This document shows, piece by piece, positions 1 to 11,999 of a stretch of 64,000 nt of DNA. Numbering within the stretch: the stretch's first letter is position 1; each line of letters begins with the position of its first letter. This stretch comes from Phyto melanocephala (Eukaryota > Arthropoda > Insecta > Diptera > Rhinophoridae), in contig OW799234.1 of NCBI GenBank assembly GCA_941918925.1, positions 7,717,001 through 7,781,000 of the forward strand. Reading direction: 5' to 3'. The notes below the pieces were generated by a model. It was not told the origin of the DNA. It searched no databases and saw nothing but the letters and a program-made list of their open reading frames with translations. A program made the translations under genes and the position numbers.

Positions 1-820
1 AAACCAGTACAAATGAAATGAAATAATTTGGTTTTTTTAATCAAATCACTTTTGCATTTAACGAATTTTTTGTAACGCTCTTTTCATCACTTCCTACTGG
101 CCATTTTGTTTTTTTTTTTTTTGCTATTTCCATTAAATCACTTTAAATTTTTAACGCTGCTACTGCACTCAACTGAGCTGGTGTTAACAGCAGCTACAAC
201 AAGTGAGAGTGAAAAAGATATATTAAAATTTCCGTTTGACCGACTTTTTATTTTTATTGTGCTTGTTATTATTGTTTTTGTAGATGTCAACATTGTGTGT
301 ATGCCAACAATGGTGTTTACTGCAAGGAACAGTGATGCCATGATGTCAGTTTATAAAAGGAAATTTTTAAAAAAGTACTTTCAAATAAAAATAAAAAATA
401 TTTTTAGCTAAAAAAGTGAATTTTTGAAAAACATTGAAAGGAATAAAAATCACGCTTTACAGAGTATTTATAAGTAAAGAGTAATTTTTTTTAAATTATT
501 AAATATTAATAATTAAATTTATACTAAGCATCGAGTTGATTTTTAATATTCTTATTTTTACAAGGATTTTTTATTTGTGATATTGAAAGAATAATCTAAA
601 AAAAGTATATTTTGCCAACACAAGTCGAGTGGAATGTATTTTGAAAACTTTTAATATTTTATCGGTTATTACTTGCCGGATGCAAATATATGAAAAGTTC
701 TTTGTAAAAATACTTAACCCAAATCCAAATAAAAATTTAAATATTAGTGTAAACAGAAAAAATTCGTCAAATATATAAAAATTAAAAAATTAATATTAAT
801 TAAAATTTTTCTCATTTTAG
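1..820. other. AT-rich non-coding DNA
   Basis: No gene is visible. Short open frames here are rich in Phe, Lys and Ile, as expected from AT-rich DNA read by chance. The right end (about 801-820) is a pyrimidine-rich run ending in TTTTAG, which could be a splice acceptor for the next entry. Confidence 0.6.
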
Positions 821-966
821 TGTTAACCATAAGCTCAGAAAGCAGTAAAATATGTATACCAAATCACAAAATGTGCAAAAATTAAACTATAAAGAAGTGT
901 TTTTAAAGAAGGCAATCAGCAATAGATAGCAAGGAAGATACAGCAGATAACATCAAGTCTGGCTAG
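821..966 (+). other. Candidate non-coding exon (5' UTR or lncRNA)
   Basis: The segment follows a good acceptor (TTTTTCTCATTTTAG ending at 820) and is followed at once by a strong donor (CTAG|GTGAGT, GT at 967-968). Its composition is less AT-rich and richer in purines than the flanks, as in fly 5' UTRs. All three forward frames contain stops, so it is not an internal coding exon. One short frame from ATG at 852 runs 25 codons (MYTKSQNVQK...) to a TAG and could be an upstream ORF. It lies on the strand opposite to the MAP1 exon at 59 kb, so if real it belongs to a different transcript. Both splice signals are seen; expression is inferred. Confidence 0.4.
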
Positions 967-1519
967 GTGAGTAAACAATGTCTCAAAAACTCCTAATGAT
1001 TATCTACCTAAAGTTTTTCTTATAAAAATTTATTCTATGTTCTACTACACAAGTTCGTATTATAAAGAACAGAGAGTATAAAAGGTATTAAAAGTACCAA
1101 AAAGTACTTAAATGAAAAATGCACCATTAAAAATAAGTGTGTAAAGGTAATTAGATATGTGGTTGAAAACGGTTTACTCTTAAAACCTATTTGATAATGA
1201 TGAAAGATGTGATTTGTGGGCAGTCGTTTCGCCAATCATTTTCAATTAATTTTTTAATCGTTTTTGATAAATTTCATTTCACAATTTTATTACTTTGTTT
1301 ATACTTTATCTTCTAGTATGCTTCTTGGTAGCCAACAGTTTGAGATTTGTTTAAAAATGATTTTCAAAATCTATCGGAATTCATTACATTATTTCAAAGG
1401 GGTCAATTAGAAATCGCTTGAAAATGTTTGTTTTCCATCTCACACCTAAATATTGACTTTATTTAAAGCAAACTTTTCCGAAAGTAAATATTTTGTAAAG
1501 AAAGGACTCTGCTAAATAT

Positions 1520-2580
1520 CAGTACTTTTGAAAAAAAAAGTACCGTTAAACATGGAAACATTTTCTTGAAAGTACATTTTTTGTCAAAAAAGTACTTTGC
1601 GAAAAAAGTACAGACCTTTGCTAAAACAGTACTTTCTTAAAAAAGTACTTTGCTAAAAAAGTACTTGCTACAAAAGTACTTTGCGAAAAAAGTACCGAAC
1701 TTTGCTAAAAAAGTACTTTACTAAAAAATCACTTTAAAAAAGTACTAATTTAAAAATAATTTTGTTTTAAATATTAGTACTTTGTTACAAATTATTATTA
1801 ATAAAAAATTTAATAAAAAAAAGTACTTTTAAGAAAAAATACTACTAAAAAAAATTAATATTTACGAAAGTACTTTTTAAAAGTGAGATATTTACAAAAA
1901 TAATTTTTAAAAAAGTAGTATATAAAAAAGTACTTTAAAAAAAAAGTACTATCAACAAACACATCTTCGAAAAGTACGGTTTACAAAGAACTGTATAAAA
2001 AAGTACTATTAACAAAATTACTTTTGCAAAGAGTGCTATCAGCAAAGGCAATCGTTATAAAAAGTACCATTTACGTTAGGTTAGGTTGTTTTTAAAAAGT
2101 ACTATTTAAAAAAGTACTGTTTTTAAAAAGTACTATTTACAAAAGTACTGTTACCAAAAACATCTTCGAAAAGTACTATTCATAAAAGTACTTCTTTAAA
2201 AAAGTACTATTAACAAAAGTACTTTTTCAAAAAGAACTATTGACAAAAGTACTTTTTCAAAGAGTGCTATTAACAGAAATTCCTGTTTAAAAAAGTACTA
2301 TTTACAAAAGTAATAAGACTATGTACAAAAGTACTGTTTAATAAAGTACTAGTTAAAACAGTACTTTTTAATACAGTACTATTTACACAAACAATTATAA
2401 AAATATTATTAACAAAAGTACTATTGATAAAAGTACTTTTTCAAAAGAGTACTATTAACTATTTTTTTTAAAGTACTACTAACAAAAATACTTTTTTAAA
2501 AAAGTACTATTTGCAACAGTACTTTTTCAAAAAAGTACTATTAAAAAAAGTACTTTTTTAAAAAAACACTACTTAAAAAA
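1520..2580. repeat. AGTACT-centred tandem/minisatellite block
   Basis: About 38 copies of the palindrome AGTACT lie in roughly 1.06 kb, usually as AAAAAGTACTTTTT or AAAAAGTACTATTAAC, often 14-16 bp apart. The array is degenerate: variants include AGTACC and AGTACA, and spacers vary. From about 2090 the unit settles into AAAGTACTATTTACAAAAGTACTTTTT. No open frame of note crosses it. It is best called a degenerate minisatellite in intronic DNA. Confidence 0.8.
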
Positions 2581-5500
2581 AAAATTTTAAGTAAAATTTT
2601 ATTAAAATACTTTTAAGCATTTTTTTTGTCCGCCTTTAATAAGATCATTTACGAATAGTATTAAAATTTATCGAATTTTTTTTGTTGCCTTAAATGCCAA
2701 CATATTTTTTGCATCAGCCTGTGTAAACTTAAAATTCTACAAAATCATCCTGTGTACCATGGAAAATTGAAAAATTAGCTTTTCTTGTTTACCATTACAA
2801 ACAAGTAGAAAAACGAACGTCCATATTACGGTGCAGAAAATAAACAACAACTTAAATGAAATTTACATATAATTTTCAAGCGAAATGCTCAAAAACAAAT
2901 AAACATACAAACTAACAAATGTCAAAAGTTCTATTTCAATATAATATAGCTGTAGAATTATATAATACAACTAATTTGTAAAGTTTTTTTTTTGTTCTTC
3001 ACTCCGACCGACCATTTCTGTTCAACTCCGTTTCATCTGTTGTTCAAGGAACTTGAAGTAGAAGAAGGCCATTTATTATATTCTGTTTTGATTGCCACAT
3101 TGAAATAAACTAAAGAAAATTGGAAAAACCCCAAGTAATGTAGAATAAAAGATAGGAAAATTCCATAAAGAATGTTTAAGTCTACATATATTTTTGTTAA
3201 TGATGCCTTAAATTATGCTAAACAAAGAAACAATTAATAATGTTCTTCTATTTATTTATTTATATTTTTTTCTGTGTGTTAAAATGACTTGATGGCGAAA
3301 ACATTATATAGATTTACATAGATTACATTACATAACACAAATATATGCTGCAAAGAAAACAATACAAATGGAAATTATGACCGCAAATTAAAGACAATGA
3401 ATACAATGTGGTATTTAGTAATAAAAAAATTAACTTCTTAAAACCACCTCTTAAAGACGATTCTTCTTTTTTTTGTATTTAGTTACATAATTTAAAACAC
3501 CCCTTGTTATATAAGTTATTGTATGGTTTATGAAACAAGATTTTGTTTACCACCTAAAAGTAGACTATTAATTTTGTATATTTTTTTTATTATTAACTGT
3601 ATATAATGAGTTCCTTCAAGTGGGCTTTGGCTTGTATTGTTTAAAAACACATACATTGCCACTTACTTTTCTTGTACTTTTAAAATGTTTATTTGACTTT
3701 TCTCACTGAAATTTCGCTTATTGAGATAAGGACTAATAATTGTTCTCAGTCATAATGGTGGTACTACTTTAAAATAAGCCTCTAATAAGCTCCTTAATGT
3801 AGGCAATATGCAATGAGTTGTTTTCTAAGCAAAATGAGTGCGTGTAGTTTAAAGTGGGCTTTTCAGAGTTGGGAGTTCCTAATTTTTTTCAATAGTTATA
3901 AAAAAAGAAAAATAAAAATATTTTCATCCTACAAACAGAGATCGATTAAACAACGTCCATTTGTATGTCATCAAATGCATATTCAGCAACGTAAATTCTT
4001 CTGATTAAATTATTTCAAAATTAACAATTTTTGACCCCATAAATTGAAAGGTTTTTACTTCATCTTAGAGACAGCGATCGATGAAACAACGTCCGTCAGT
4101 ATGTCCATCCATTACGGTGTAAGTTGAAATAATTTTTTTAAGAGCTCAAATAAAGAGTGAGTCCTTGGCAATATAAAACCAATACAAGGTCATTATGTGA
4201 CATATTTAAAAAAAAAAACATGATTAGAAAATAATAATTTGTTTAACCAACAATAAGATTTAACTTGAAAAGTGTACATTTATAAGATTTTCCTCGTTTT
4301 TCATTCAATAAACTCCTTTGTAATGATCAAACAGCAAATGTATTTTTAAAAATTGTTATAGAATACGAAAAAAGTTACAGAATACCGGCAGAGTTATAAG
4401 CAAGAAATTACCTGTGCCTCTGTTTCTTTACTAGTGTTTCATTGGAATGCTTAATGAGTAAAAACAAGAAAAGTGTTGAACTCTCAACGTGATTTTCAAA
4501 CGTAATTTAATTTTATGTTTATAACTTGGTTTTTTGCACAACACCATAACAAGGCCTTACTTTCATTTAGTAACAAAATTTTTATTTGATACAAATACCT
4601 TCAACCACCTTTAAGTTATAAGGATTTCAAAATAACTTAATACTAGAGCGTATGATTGATATTAATTAAGAGTTTGTTTAACATTTTTCTCTGCAAAACT
4701 TTCTTAAATCATCCAAATTTGTTAAAATTTCGCACATAGACTTAGAGGTTAGTTATGTTTTTAAAACTTGTTGCCCTCTTTAAATTATGACATTAAAATT
4801 TGTATTTAACTATGTTTAAACTAGAACAAGTAAAAAAATTTAATTTATTTTGTATTTGTGGCAACTGAAAAGAAGCTCAGTAGTGAAAAATTATAGAGAT
4901 ATTTTCTTCTGGTTTAAAAGGAAAAAATTAATTTGTTTTAATTCGTTTCGTTTGGTGTTAAAAGTAGCACTATTTAAAGCAATAAAAATTAAAAAAAATT
5001 ATTGTAAATGATCTACGTGACGTATGATTAATATTAATTATAATATAATTTTAGAAAGTTCATTAAAACAGAAATAACAGCCAGGGAATTTAAAAAATTT
5101 TAAAGAAAACGCAAATCAGCGGATTTATTTTACTAGATTTTTAAAAACAATATCACGAGGAAAATGTAAAAAATTATGCTTAAATAGGAAAATTCAAAGA
5201 AGCTAAAAAAGCAATTAAATGGAATTATTGTAAATGCCCTATCTGACGTATGATTAATATTAATTAGAGTATAATTTTAGAAACTTTATTAAAACGAAAA
5301 GAATAGCCAAGGAATTTAAAAAAATTTAAATGTTTTAAAAAAATTAATTGGTTGCTTTAAGGATATTTATGTTTAAGCATTATTTTTTTTTAAGTTTTTA
5401 ATATTAAAAATTTATTACATTTCCTTACAATATAAGTGTCTTAATATGCGCAATTTATTTTAAAAAATCTTTAATTTAATCGTCAAAAAAAAACATTTTA

Positions 5501-6556
5501 TTTAAATAAATATTATTTGAAATAGAATTTTGCAAAGCAAAAAAGACACCATTTTTAAGTCAGTGAATAATAAAATATGTGTGCCAGCAACAAACAACAA
5601 TATTTATGCCCATGGAAAATATGCAGATTTATTTTCATAAAGTGACCTTCACCAAAATACGTTAAAGTTCATTTAATACGTATAAACACACACACACATT
5701 CTCAAAAGCACTATTGCCAACATACTGGTCATTGTAAGCACCTTTAACTACAGATTTATTAAACCATTTTTTTCTTTTTCTTTATGTAAATTGTTCACAC
5801 AACCATTTTCAGTCCCAACACATCGAGATGAAGGCAAACAAGTACAGCCCAAGTTTTAAAGAAATTGAAAAGATATCGTAGGGCTGGGTGTTGGCAATAA
5901 CATTGAAAAATAATATTTTATAAAACCAACACATACACATGTAAGTGTATAGAAAAAATTTAAGATAAAAAAGTATAAAATAAAAACAAACTTGTGCAAG
6001 AAACATGTCATACACATAATGAAATGTTTGCAAAAATATTCAGAAAACCCACACATGAAGAGTAAATAAATAAAATATGAAAAATATTTACACACACATA
6101 CTCATAGATATGAGCACCTGAGTTTGCATACCACAAATAGCCTTATATGGGTTGATTACATGTGTATGCAATAAATCATAAAGTGTGAATAAAAATGCAA
6201 GATTAAACTTATAGGCGTCAAGTCAAATATATTATAAAAAATATGTACATGAAAATACCATGAAATGAATAAATAAAAAACCTGAGCTGTCATCATTAAT
6301 TTCTTTCGAGATAGACATTAAAAACAGCTAGTAAATAATTAAAATTATATTAAACACAATTTACAGGTTTGAAAATAAATTTAAAAAATAACACAAAGAT
6401 ATAAATATGAAGAAATGTTGCACTCCTAAACATAGGCTATAAAAAATTCAGAAAAAGTAAATTTTTTTAAAATAGTGTTGTTTTGATCTTCAAATATCTC
6501 GACTTCATTAAATATTCGATTTAAAAGGGTTTATTTGTGTTAAGGCATTTATAATT
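2581..6556. other. AT-rich intronic DNA with minor repeats
   Basis: No gene, RNA gene or transposon end is recognised apart from the local duplication listed separately. A (CA)n run lies near 5690 and scattered TATATG or ACATACA runs are present. One copy of the dispersed CCTAAAAGTAGA motif is at 3553-3565, and weaker variants are near 3795 and 6425. Short frames on either strand have no family resemblance. Confidence 0.6.
4970..5340 (+). repeat. Direct duplication, offset about 226 bp
   Basis: Two diverged copies share ATTATTGTAAATG followed by TGACGTATGATTAATATTAATTA, then ATAATTTTAGAAA and TTAAAAC, then an AGCCAGGGAATTTAAAAAA-like stretch. The first begins near 4998 and the second near 5224. 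A weaker third relative (GTATGATTGATATTAATTAAGAGTTT) is near 4650. This looks like an old segmental tandem duplication, with no coding content. Confidence 0.7.
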
Positions 6557-6613
6557 GCCTTAAGGTATGCTTTATTTTATTTTGAATTTATATTTCAGCT
6601 CGCCTAAACATGG
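6557..6613 (+). repeat. Dispersed motif copies (GCCTTAAGGTATGC)
   Basis: GCCTTAAGGTATGC at 6557-6570 and CGCCTAAACATGGGC near 6601 are two variants of the short motif that recurs through the window's unique DNA (see the cluster at 10593). No larger shared flank is seen. Confidence 0.5.
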
Positions 6614-6638
6614 GCAAGTATAACAAAAAATTGTCCAC

Positions 6639-6720
6639 ATTCATTCTAAACTATATCATTGCTATTAACTGTTTTCTAAATTCATTCTAAACTATATCAT
6701 TCCCATTAAGTTTATAAACT
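6639..6720 (+). repeat. Tandem duplication, 41-bp unit
   Basis: ATTCATTCTAAACTATATCATT occurs at 6639 and again at 6680. Both copies are followed by a CTATTAA or CCATTAA variant, giving two head-to-tail copies of a 41-bp unit with few differences. Confidence 0.85.
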
Positions 6721-6829
6721 ACAGGGTTGTATAAAAACCAATTAAAATTTGCCTTAAAATATGTTTTTCATCTAATTTATAAATATTTAGATTTGCAGTT
6801 CGCTTTATGGCTTTTAAAAATGACAGAGC

Positions 6830-7390
6830 CAAAAAATATTACTTAGGTTAAACAAGCTGATTGCCTAGAAACTATAACACTTGGGTCCACAATTGATTGG
6901 CTTGTGATAGCTGATGCATGGAATCGCACGTGGAGGTCGTTCTACTACCACCCATACAAAGCTGTTTTTGGGCTTCAAAACCAACTTGACATAGAAAAAG
7001 CGAGCATATTCCCTTAATATTAATGTGACTTACACTTGCCAGATCGTTAAGAAAACTTTCCTTTAAATGCCGGGCTCTTAGCCTGCCAGAGCTGGACAGT
7101 CTCAACCTCCTACTCGTCTTAAGAACTTCTGCAAAAGTCATTGAAAAGAAGATTTAACCTGCTAGCGCGTACTGCCAAAAGATAGAGTGTCCAGTTAGAG
7201 CACCGACCAGACCACAAAATTAGGAGTAAGACGTGTTATAAGTGCCCTTATTTGAGGGTCGTTCAATAACGTCTGTTTTTCTATTTCAAAAATAAGACTA
7301 CACCCACCATCTAATCTGTAGCATGCCTGTTTAAACAGTGTTTTGCAGTATAGAAGTAGTGAAACAGTGAATATGTCAATCTGTCCCTAG
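6830..7390. other. Unclassified, probably old transposon DNA
   Basis: Base composition is clearly richer in G+C than the surrounding intron, and an 89-codon frame runs on the minus strand from 7141 to 6872. I do not recognise the protein (it contains SVSHINIKGICSLFLCQ). Given the LINE and repeat debris just to the right, this is most likely degenerate transposon sequence and not a host gene. Confidence 0.35.
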
Positions 7391-7394
7391 TGCA

Positions 7395-7580
7395 CAGAGA
7401 AACCCGTATCGCTTGTGTGTACCATAATTGTTGCCAATATCGTAGTTTAGTTGTGCTAGAAAAATTTTTTGGTTCAATCTAAAGAACTTCGTTTCGGAAT
7501 ATCAAGCACTAGAAAATTATGATTCTTGCAATAGAAATTGTATAACCACGAAAGAAAAGTTCGTTAACAGGAACAAAGCC
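7395..7580 (+). repeat. CAGA-ended interspersed repeat, copy 1
   Basis: The stretch starts CAGAGAAACCCGTATCG and includes CTTCGTTTCGGAATATCAA and GCAATAGAAATTGTATAACC. The reverse complement of 35009-35230 carries the same blocks in the same order and at similar spacing. The other copy has ends CAGAAAATAGAC and CAGAGAAAACAG, so the family looks like a short inverted-repeat MITE. This copy lacks a clear right end. Confidence 0.6.
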
Positions 7581-7989
7581 ATGCCATTGGCCATGAATTT
7601 GAGTTCATATTTTTTGAGTATTGGGGAGTTCCCAATGTAGTCTTCTGACTTTCCAGAGTGGTCAGGTAGCCATATGAGCTGAACAGTGAAATGTTTCGTA
7701 ATTTAATTTAGAGAAACCCGGGATTCTAAAATCAAAATTGAGATTGTTTAAACACCCGCAAGCGACTTAGTAAAATCTAATTATATCCTGTAGAATCTTA
7801 GACAGTTTATAGCCTTTTTGAATGCCAATATTACAGCCTGTAGAAAGTTACAGCATTGCGGTGGCCTTAAAGACAAGTTTCTGTGAGAAAAGGGAGATAA
7901 AGAACCTACTATCGGCCCGTTTTACTGATTTCGAGCTAACAGTATAAACTTCTAGCTGGTCACCCTCTTTATCGAGTGATGTCGATTTG

Positions 7990-8410
7990 GTGACTTATGC
8001 AGAGATAAAGAGGGGAAACGAAGTTGGAAACTCATTTGATTATAGCAGCATGTGCGTTAAAATAGGATTTCCATGCATTAATAACGCACAGTTTGATCGC
8101 TGTATATGGTTTATATAATATGACTTGGAGAAACAGAAGGGCCTACAGAGTGTCATGGGCTTTATGGCCCAAGTTGAGCTCAGCGGACTATACGTTACTT
8201 CTGGGCCTGGATAGGGTATGTGTGGGGTCTAATATTGGGGTTTTAAGAGCAAACTTTCCTGTGAGAGCTAGAATTAGTAGATGGCATCACGGCACTCCGG
8301 TTTATTTAAGGATGTGTGAGGATCAGGAGGAACTAGAGACTGTGGAACACATTGTCTGTCACTGCCAGAGGCTACAGAATAACCTGTTTAGCCATTATAT
8401 TTGCAGGTGA
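7990..8410 (+). pseudogene. Non-LTR retrotransposon (LINE) 3' ORF remnant
   Basis: The best-preserved part, 8093-8410, reads through LLLGLDR.CVGSNIGVLRANF and ends with a Cys-His cluster typical of the ORF2 C-terminus in jockey-like LINEs (C-x-DQEELETVEHIVCHC). In such elements this follows the RNase H domain and forms a zinc-knuckle-like region after a conserved LL-L-R segment. Stops and frameshifts to the left show that the RNase H part is broken. The fragment is 5'-truncated and dead. The clade assignment (jockey, I or related) is inferred from the C-terminal pattern only. Confidence 0.7.
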
Positions 8411-8440
8411 CCAGTTTGGCATGCTGTGCGCTCCATGTGA

Positions 8441-8500
8441 ATAGAATAGTTAGAATAGAAGAGAAAGAGAAGCAGACCAGTCCAGAGTCTCTGGCTTAAA
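8441..8500 (-). mobile_element. SINE fragment (3' part)
   Basis: The plus strand reads GAATAGAA...AGAGAAGCAGAC, then CAGTCCAGAGTCTCTGG. These are the blocks that lie next to the tRNA-like part of the SINE at 53018-53207. The tRNA-like head is missing, so this is a broken copy on the minus strand. Confidence 0.6.
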
Positions 8501-8639
8501 TCATTACTTCAACACTTCTTAGTTAGACGATATGTATGTCATTGAAAAGTATGTGGTTTAGTAAGAGCAGGTCATTGCCTAGTTTTTGCTGGGATCGTGT
8601 AAATCGAGTGTTACTGTGTGTTTAAGCTTGATTTAAAAA

Positions 8640-10560
8640 AACTTGCAGTGTGAACGCAAAATCAGCTGTAAAATAAAACTAAAACCAAGTTTTAACTTTA
8701 AGTGTAAAAACACCATTAAGTTATAATGACACTTGATGTTTTTTGAACTAAATGTTGAAACAAAACGCGTCCGTAATCCTAAGCAAAATAAAAGGATTAT
8801 TTTTACACTAAAGTTAGTTGAAATTTAACCTTTTTAATAAAAGATAGAATGTCTTAAAATAAGAACAGAAATATAAATGTGAAAATTAAGCTCGTCGTGC
8901 CTCAGTACAGAGTCATCACTACTGTAGCACACATTTTTTTAATTAAAAAGAAACCTTTAACCTCAATATTTCCAATGTGTTTTTATACTTTTTGCCTTAA
9001 TGACACGTGTGTTCTCTTTTTCCATTAATTCTAATTATAGAAAATTTCCTTTTTTTTTCTTCTCTATTAAATATATTGACTATTTTGTTTGCCTTGTACT
9101 ACCTCAGTCTCAGTCAAGTAGAACATGAGTCTTACTTGTGTAACATGTGCTGACTTGCTTCAAAAATATATGCCAACCTCTCACCTGGAAACTAATTAAA
9201 TTGTATGGCAATTTTTTTTCGTTAATAAATTGAATCATTTTGTTTTCTTCACTCACTCTATCTTAATATTTTGCCACTTTCGTGTTAAGTGTCATGTAAT
9301 TTTAGTTGAATTTTTTTTTTTAAATTAAATATAAAAAATATTTTATCATTATGGTAAAAGTACTTGCAGGAGCTAAATATAACAACAAAATTTCAATCAA
9401 TGTCGTGATATGACATACTCTTTCTCTTGATTATTTTAATGTACCGTTAAGGTTGATGGATGTGTTGAATAAATGCCACAGGAAATTTAATTTTAATAAA
9501 ATGTGTTGTAAGAAGGAAAATTAAGTTATTGTTTTATTAGAAAGAATTTTATTTAAAATCAATAATAATTATGATTAAAAAAACAATTAAAAGCCTTTTT
9601 TAATTAATAATTTTATGCTTGAATTTAAAAAAAAAAATCCCGGAAAATATACTTTAATTTAATATGTAAGATTTTCACTTGTATAAATTACCATCGCCCC
9701 CCAAAGTAGGCTATAGTTTATTTAATTTTATTATAAGAGTGAGTACATAAGTGTATATTAGTTTGTTTACTCTGTTACATTTTACTGAAATTGCATACAT
9801 TGTTAATATATTTTTTTTGCGCTCCTCTTGAACACAATCTGCTTGTCTCCTTGTCGACGAGTAGTACGAGTTTAGTTCAAAAACCATTTAATAGTTTCTT
9901 CTACTCTCCTTCTTAACACAATTCATCTTATCGCTACGAGTGGTATATTTGCCATATAGAATTTCTCTATTGCCGATACTAAAACATGTTCAAGTACTTA
10001 TACAAACACTATATGGATAACATATACAAACTACATATATACATGCATACATACATGCATACATTAAATGTATTCCACTGTAAATATATGGCAATTTTTC
10101 TTCACCTTGTGTGGGTGTCTTTGTAAGCAAAATGTAATACGATATGCAAATTTAAAAGTAAAGAAAAAAATCTCAATATTTCTATAACAACAAATTGAGA
10201 TATTAAAGAGTTTTTTGTAAAAAAAAAATCTAAAAAAATGAAAACAAAGATAAAAAGGTGAAAAATGAAACGGAAGCAATGAATCTGCAAACAAGTAAAA
10301 AACATACATTTTAAGTTGAAGCGCTTAACAGAAGAAGAAAATTTAAATGAAAAAAAAAAAAAAAACTAAACATTTATTACAAATATTTACCTTCGCTCAC
10401 ACACACACATACATATGTACGTAAGTGTGGTTTTAACAAAGAATTTCAATTTCGTTTAAAATTCAGAAAATTTACTTTACTGCTCTTTTTCAAAGTTAAA
10501 GCAAAAGGTTTTTATTACTTTTTTTGTAGAAAGTGTTATGAAATTGATTTAAAAATGCTA
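8640..10560. other. AT-rich intronic DNA, no gene seen
   Basis: Only low-complexity tracts are visible: poly(A) near 10350, CACACACA near 10400 and ATACATGCAT repeats near 10040. Open frames on the minus strand at 10064-10309 are Phe-rich reads of A-rich DNA. One good copy of the dispersed motif (CCCCAAAGTAGGCT) is at 9699-9712. Confidence 0.6.
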
Positions 10561-11197
10561 CATAAAACTAACAAATATTTATAAGAAAAACACCCAAAAG
10601 TAGGCAACATGTTACTTTGAAATAAGATTTTTGACGAAAGTACCATAACAAAATGCTTTTAGTATTGTAAAAATTCTCTTGTTAACATCCAAACATGGTC
10701 AATAGTCAAACTATAATTTATACAACCTATATTTCAGCCTGAAAGTAGGCAACAAGAAAATTAAAGAAAAAAGTTACCAGTTTTAAAAGCTTTTATGCAC
10801 TATTTTGATTAAAAATCTTATATAAATATTTTTTAAATGCGATACGAAATCGTTGAAAGCATTAGATGAATATGTCAGAGAAAACTATTTTAGCTGGAAG
10901 CCTAAAAACAGGCAGCAATTAATCTATTAATATTTATATTAAACTCAGTTTTTAAATACAGGCTGATTTCAACTCTTGTTTTAAGAAAAGGTGAAATTAA
11001 AAGTTATTTCATCTTGTCGCAGTATTTTCGTTCCGGGACTTTTTTGCACAGGAAGAATGCCGAAGCAGACTACTTTGAAAAATGTTTTCATCCTAAATGT
11101 CATCCCTTGAAATAACAAGCGTTTGCTCTAACAAAGAGTTCTTTATTATGGTCAGCATATGTCCCTGATTGATAATCCCCACATTATTTGCACTTAA

Positions 11198-11462
11198 CCT
11201 TCCTATACCCGCGCGTTGGTCTGTGAGACCGACAAAACGCTTTTACGTAAATACTTTTTGAAGACGACTGAAAATCAATAAAATTACTGAATATTAATTT
11301 AATGAATGGCTTTATTTTTTTTATTATATTATCGAGTTTAAATAAAAATCGTTTTTTAAAGCTTTGTTTCAAAAAACTAGTATTTCATCTAGTTCAAACT
11401 TTCGGTCTGTGAGACCGTGCGCGGGTATATGTGTTATAAAAATTGGCACGGGTACAGAAAGG
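11198..11462. mobile_element. piggyBac-type MITE with TTAA target duplication
   Basis: The element is flanked by TTAA at 11194-11197 and 11463-11466. Its left end begins CCTTCCTATACCCGCGCG. Its right end, read inward on the minus strand, begins CCTTTCTGTACCCGTGCC. Each end also carries the hairpin GGTCTGTGAGACC a short way inside. TTAA duplications and CCYTTYYNTACCCG termini are typical of the piggyBac superfamily, and the GGTCTGTGAGACC hairpin recalls looper-like members. At 265 bp it has no transposase and is non-autonomous. Confidence 0.85.
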
Positions 11463-11466
11463 TTAA

Positions 11467-11950
11467 TGTGTTCCCGCCTGATACTAAGTATTTTGCCAGC
11501 TAGTGCTAAACATTCGCAAACTACATGGGCTGCCATCTCAGCCTTCTCTATGACGTGCTGCAAATATAATTTTTCTTGGTTTTTGTCTTGTTCAGATGTT
11601 TCTTGATATTAAGCTGTTATGTGACGAACGCAGATTTCCAGCTCAGGGTCGTTCGGTTGTATATGAGTACCTCCACTTTACTTCTACCAAATGGCACCTA
11701 TGGACCATACGACCTTGTATAAATATGGTTGACACCATCCACGTTTTTAAGGTTTATAGAGTGTTAATACAAAGAGACTTTTACCAGCTCTCTCCAATCC
11801 TCCAAAGCAACTCTGGCTTCTTGTTCAGAGAATGTTTTTGTAGATCTTTTTTGCTTTACTCAAATTCATCTGCTGCCTTACCTCTAACTATGTCTATGTA
11901 TTCCTTAATATATATCATCGTTAACCCATAGGCACACATAACATTAAGCT
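11467..11950 (-). pseudogene. LINE ORF2 C-terminal remnant
   Basis: On the minus strand the frame near 11563-11369 reads EMAAHVVCECLALAGKIL.IRREH, which matches the conserved E-x-A-x-H-x-x-C-x-C-x-x-L-A segment after the RNase H domain of jockey-like LINEs. Upstream, to about 11950, other pieces (YIKEYIDIVRGKAADEFE) fit an RNase H region but are split by frameshifts and stops. The recognisable frame runs on into the adjacent piggyBac MITE, so the MITE may have inserted into or beside this LINE copy. Confidence 0.55.
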
Positions 11951-11999
11951 ACAGAACAAATTCAAACACCAGTCCAGAGTCTACGTCTATATAAAAAAC

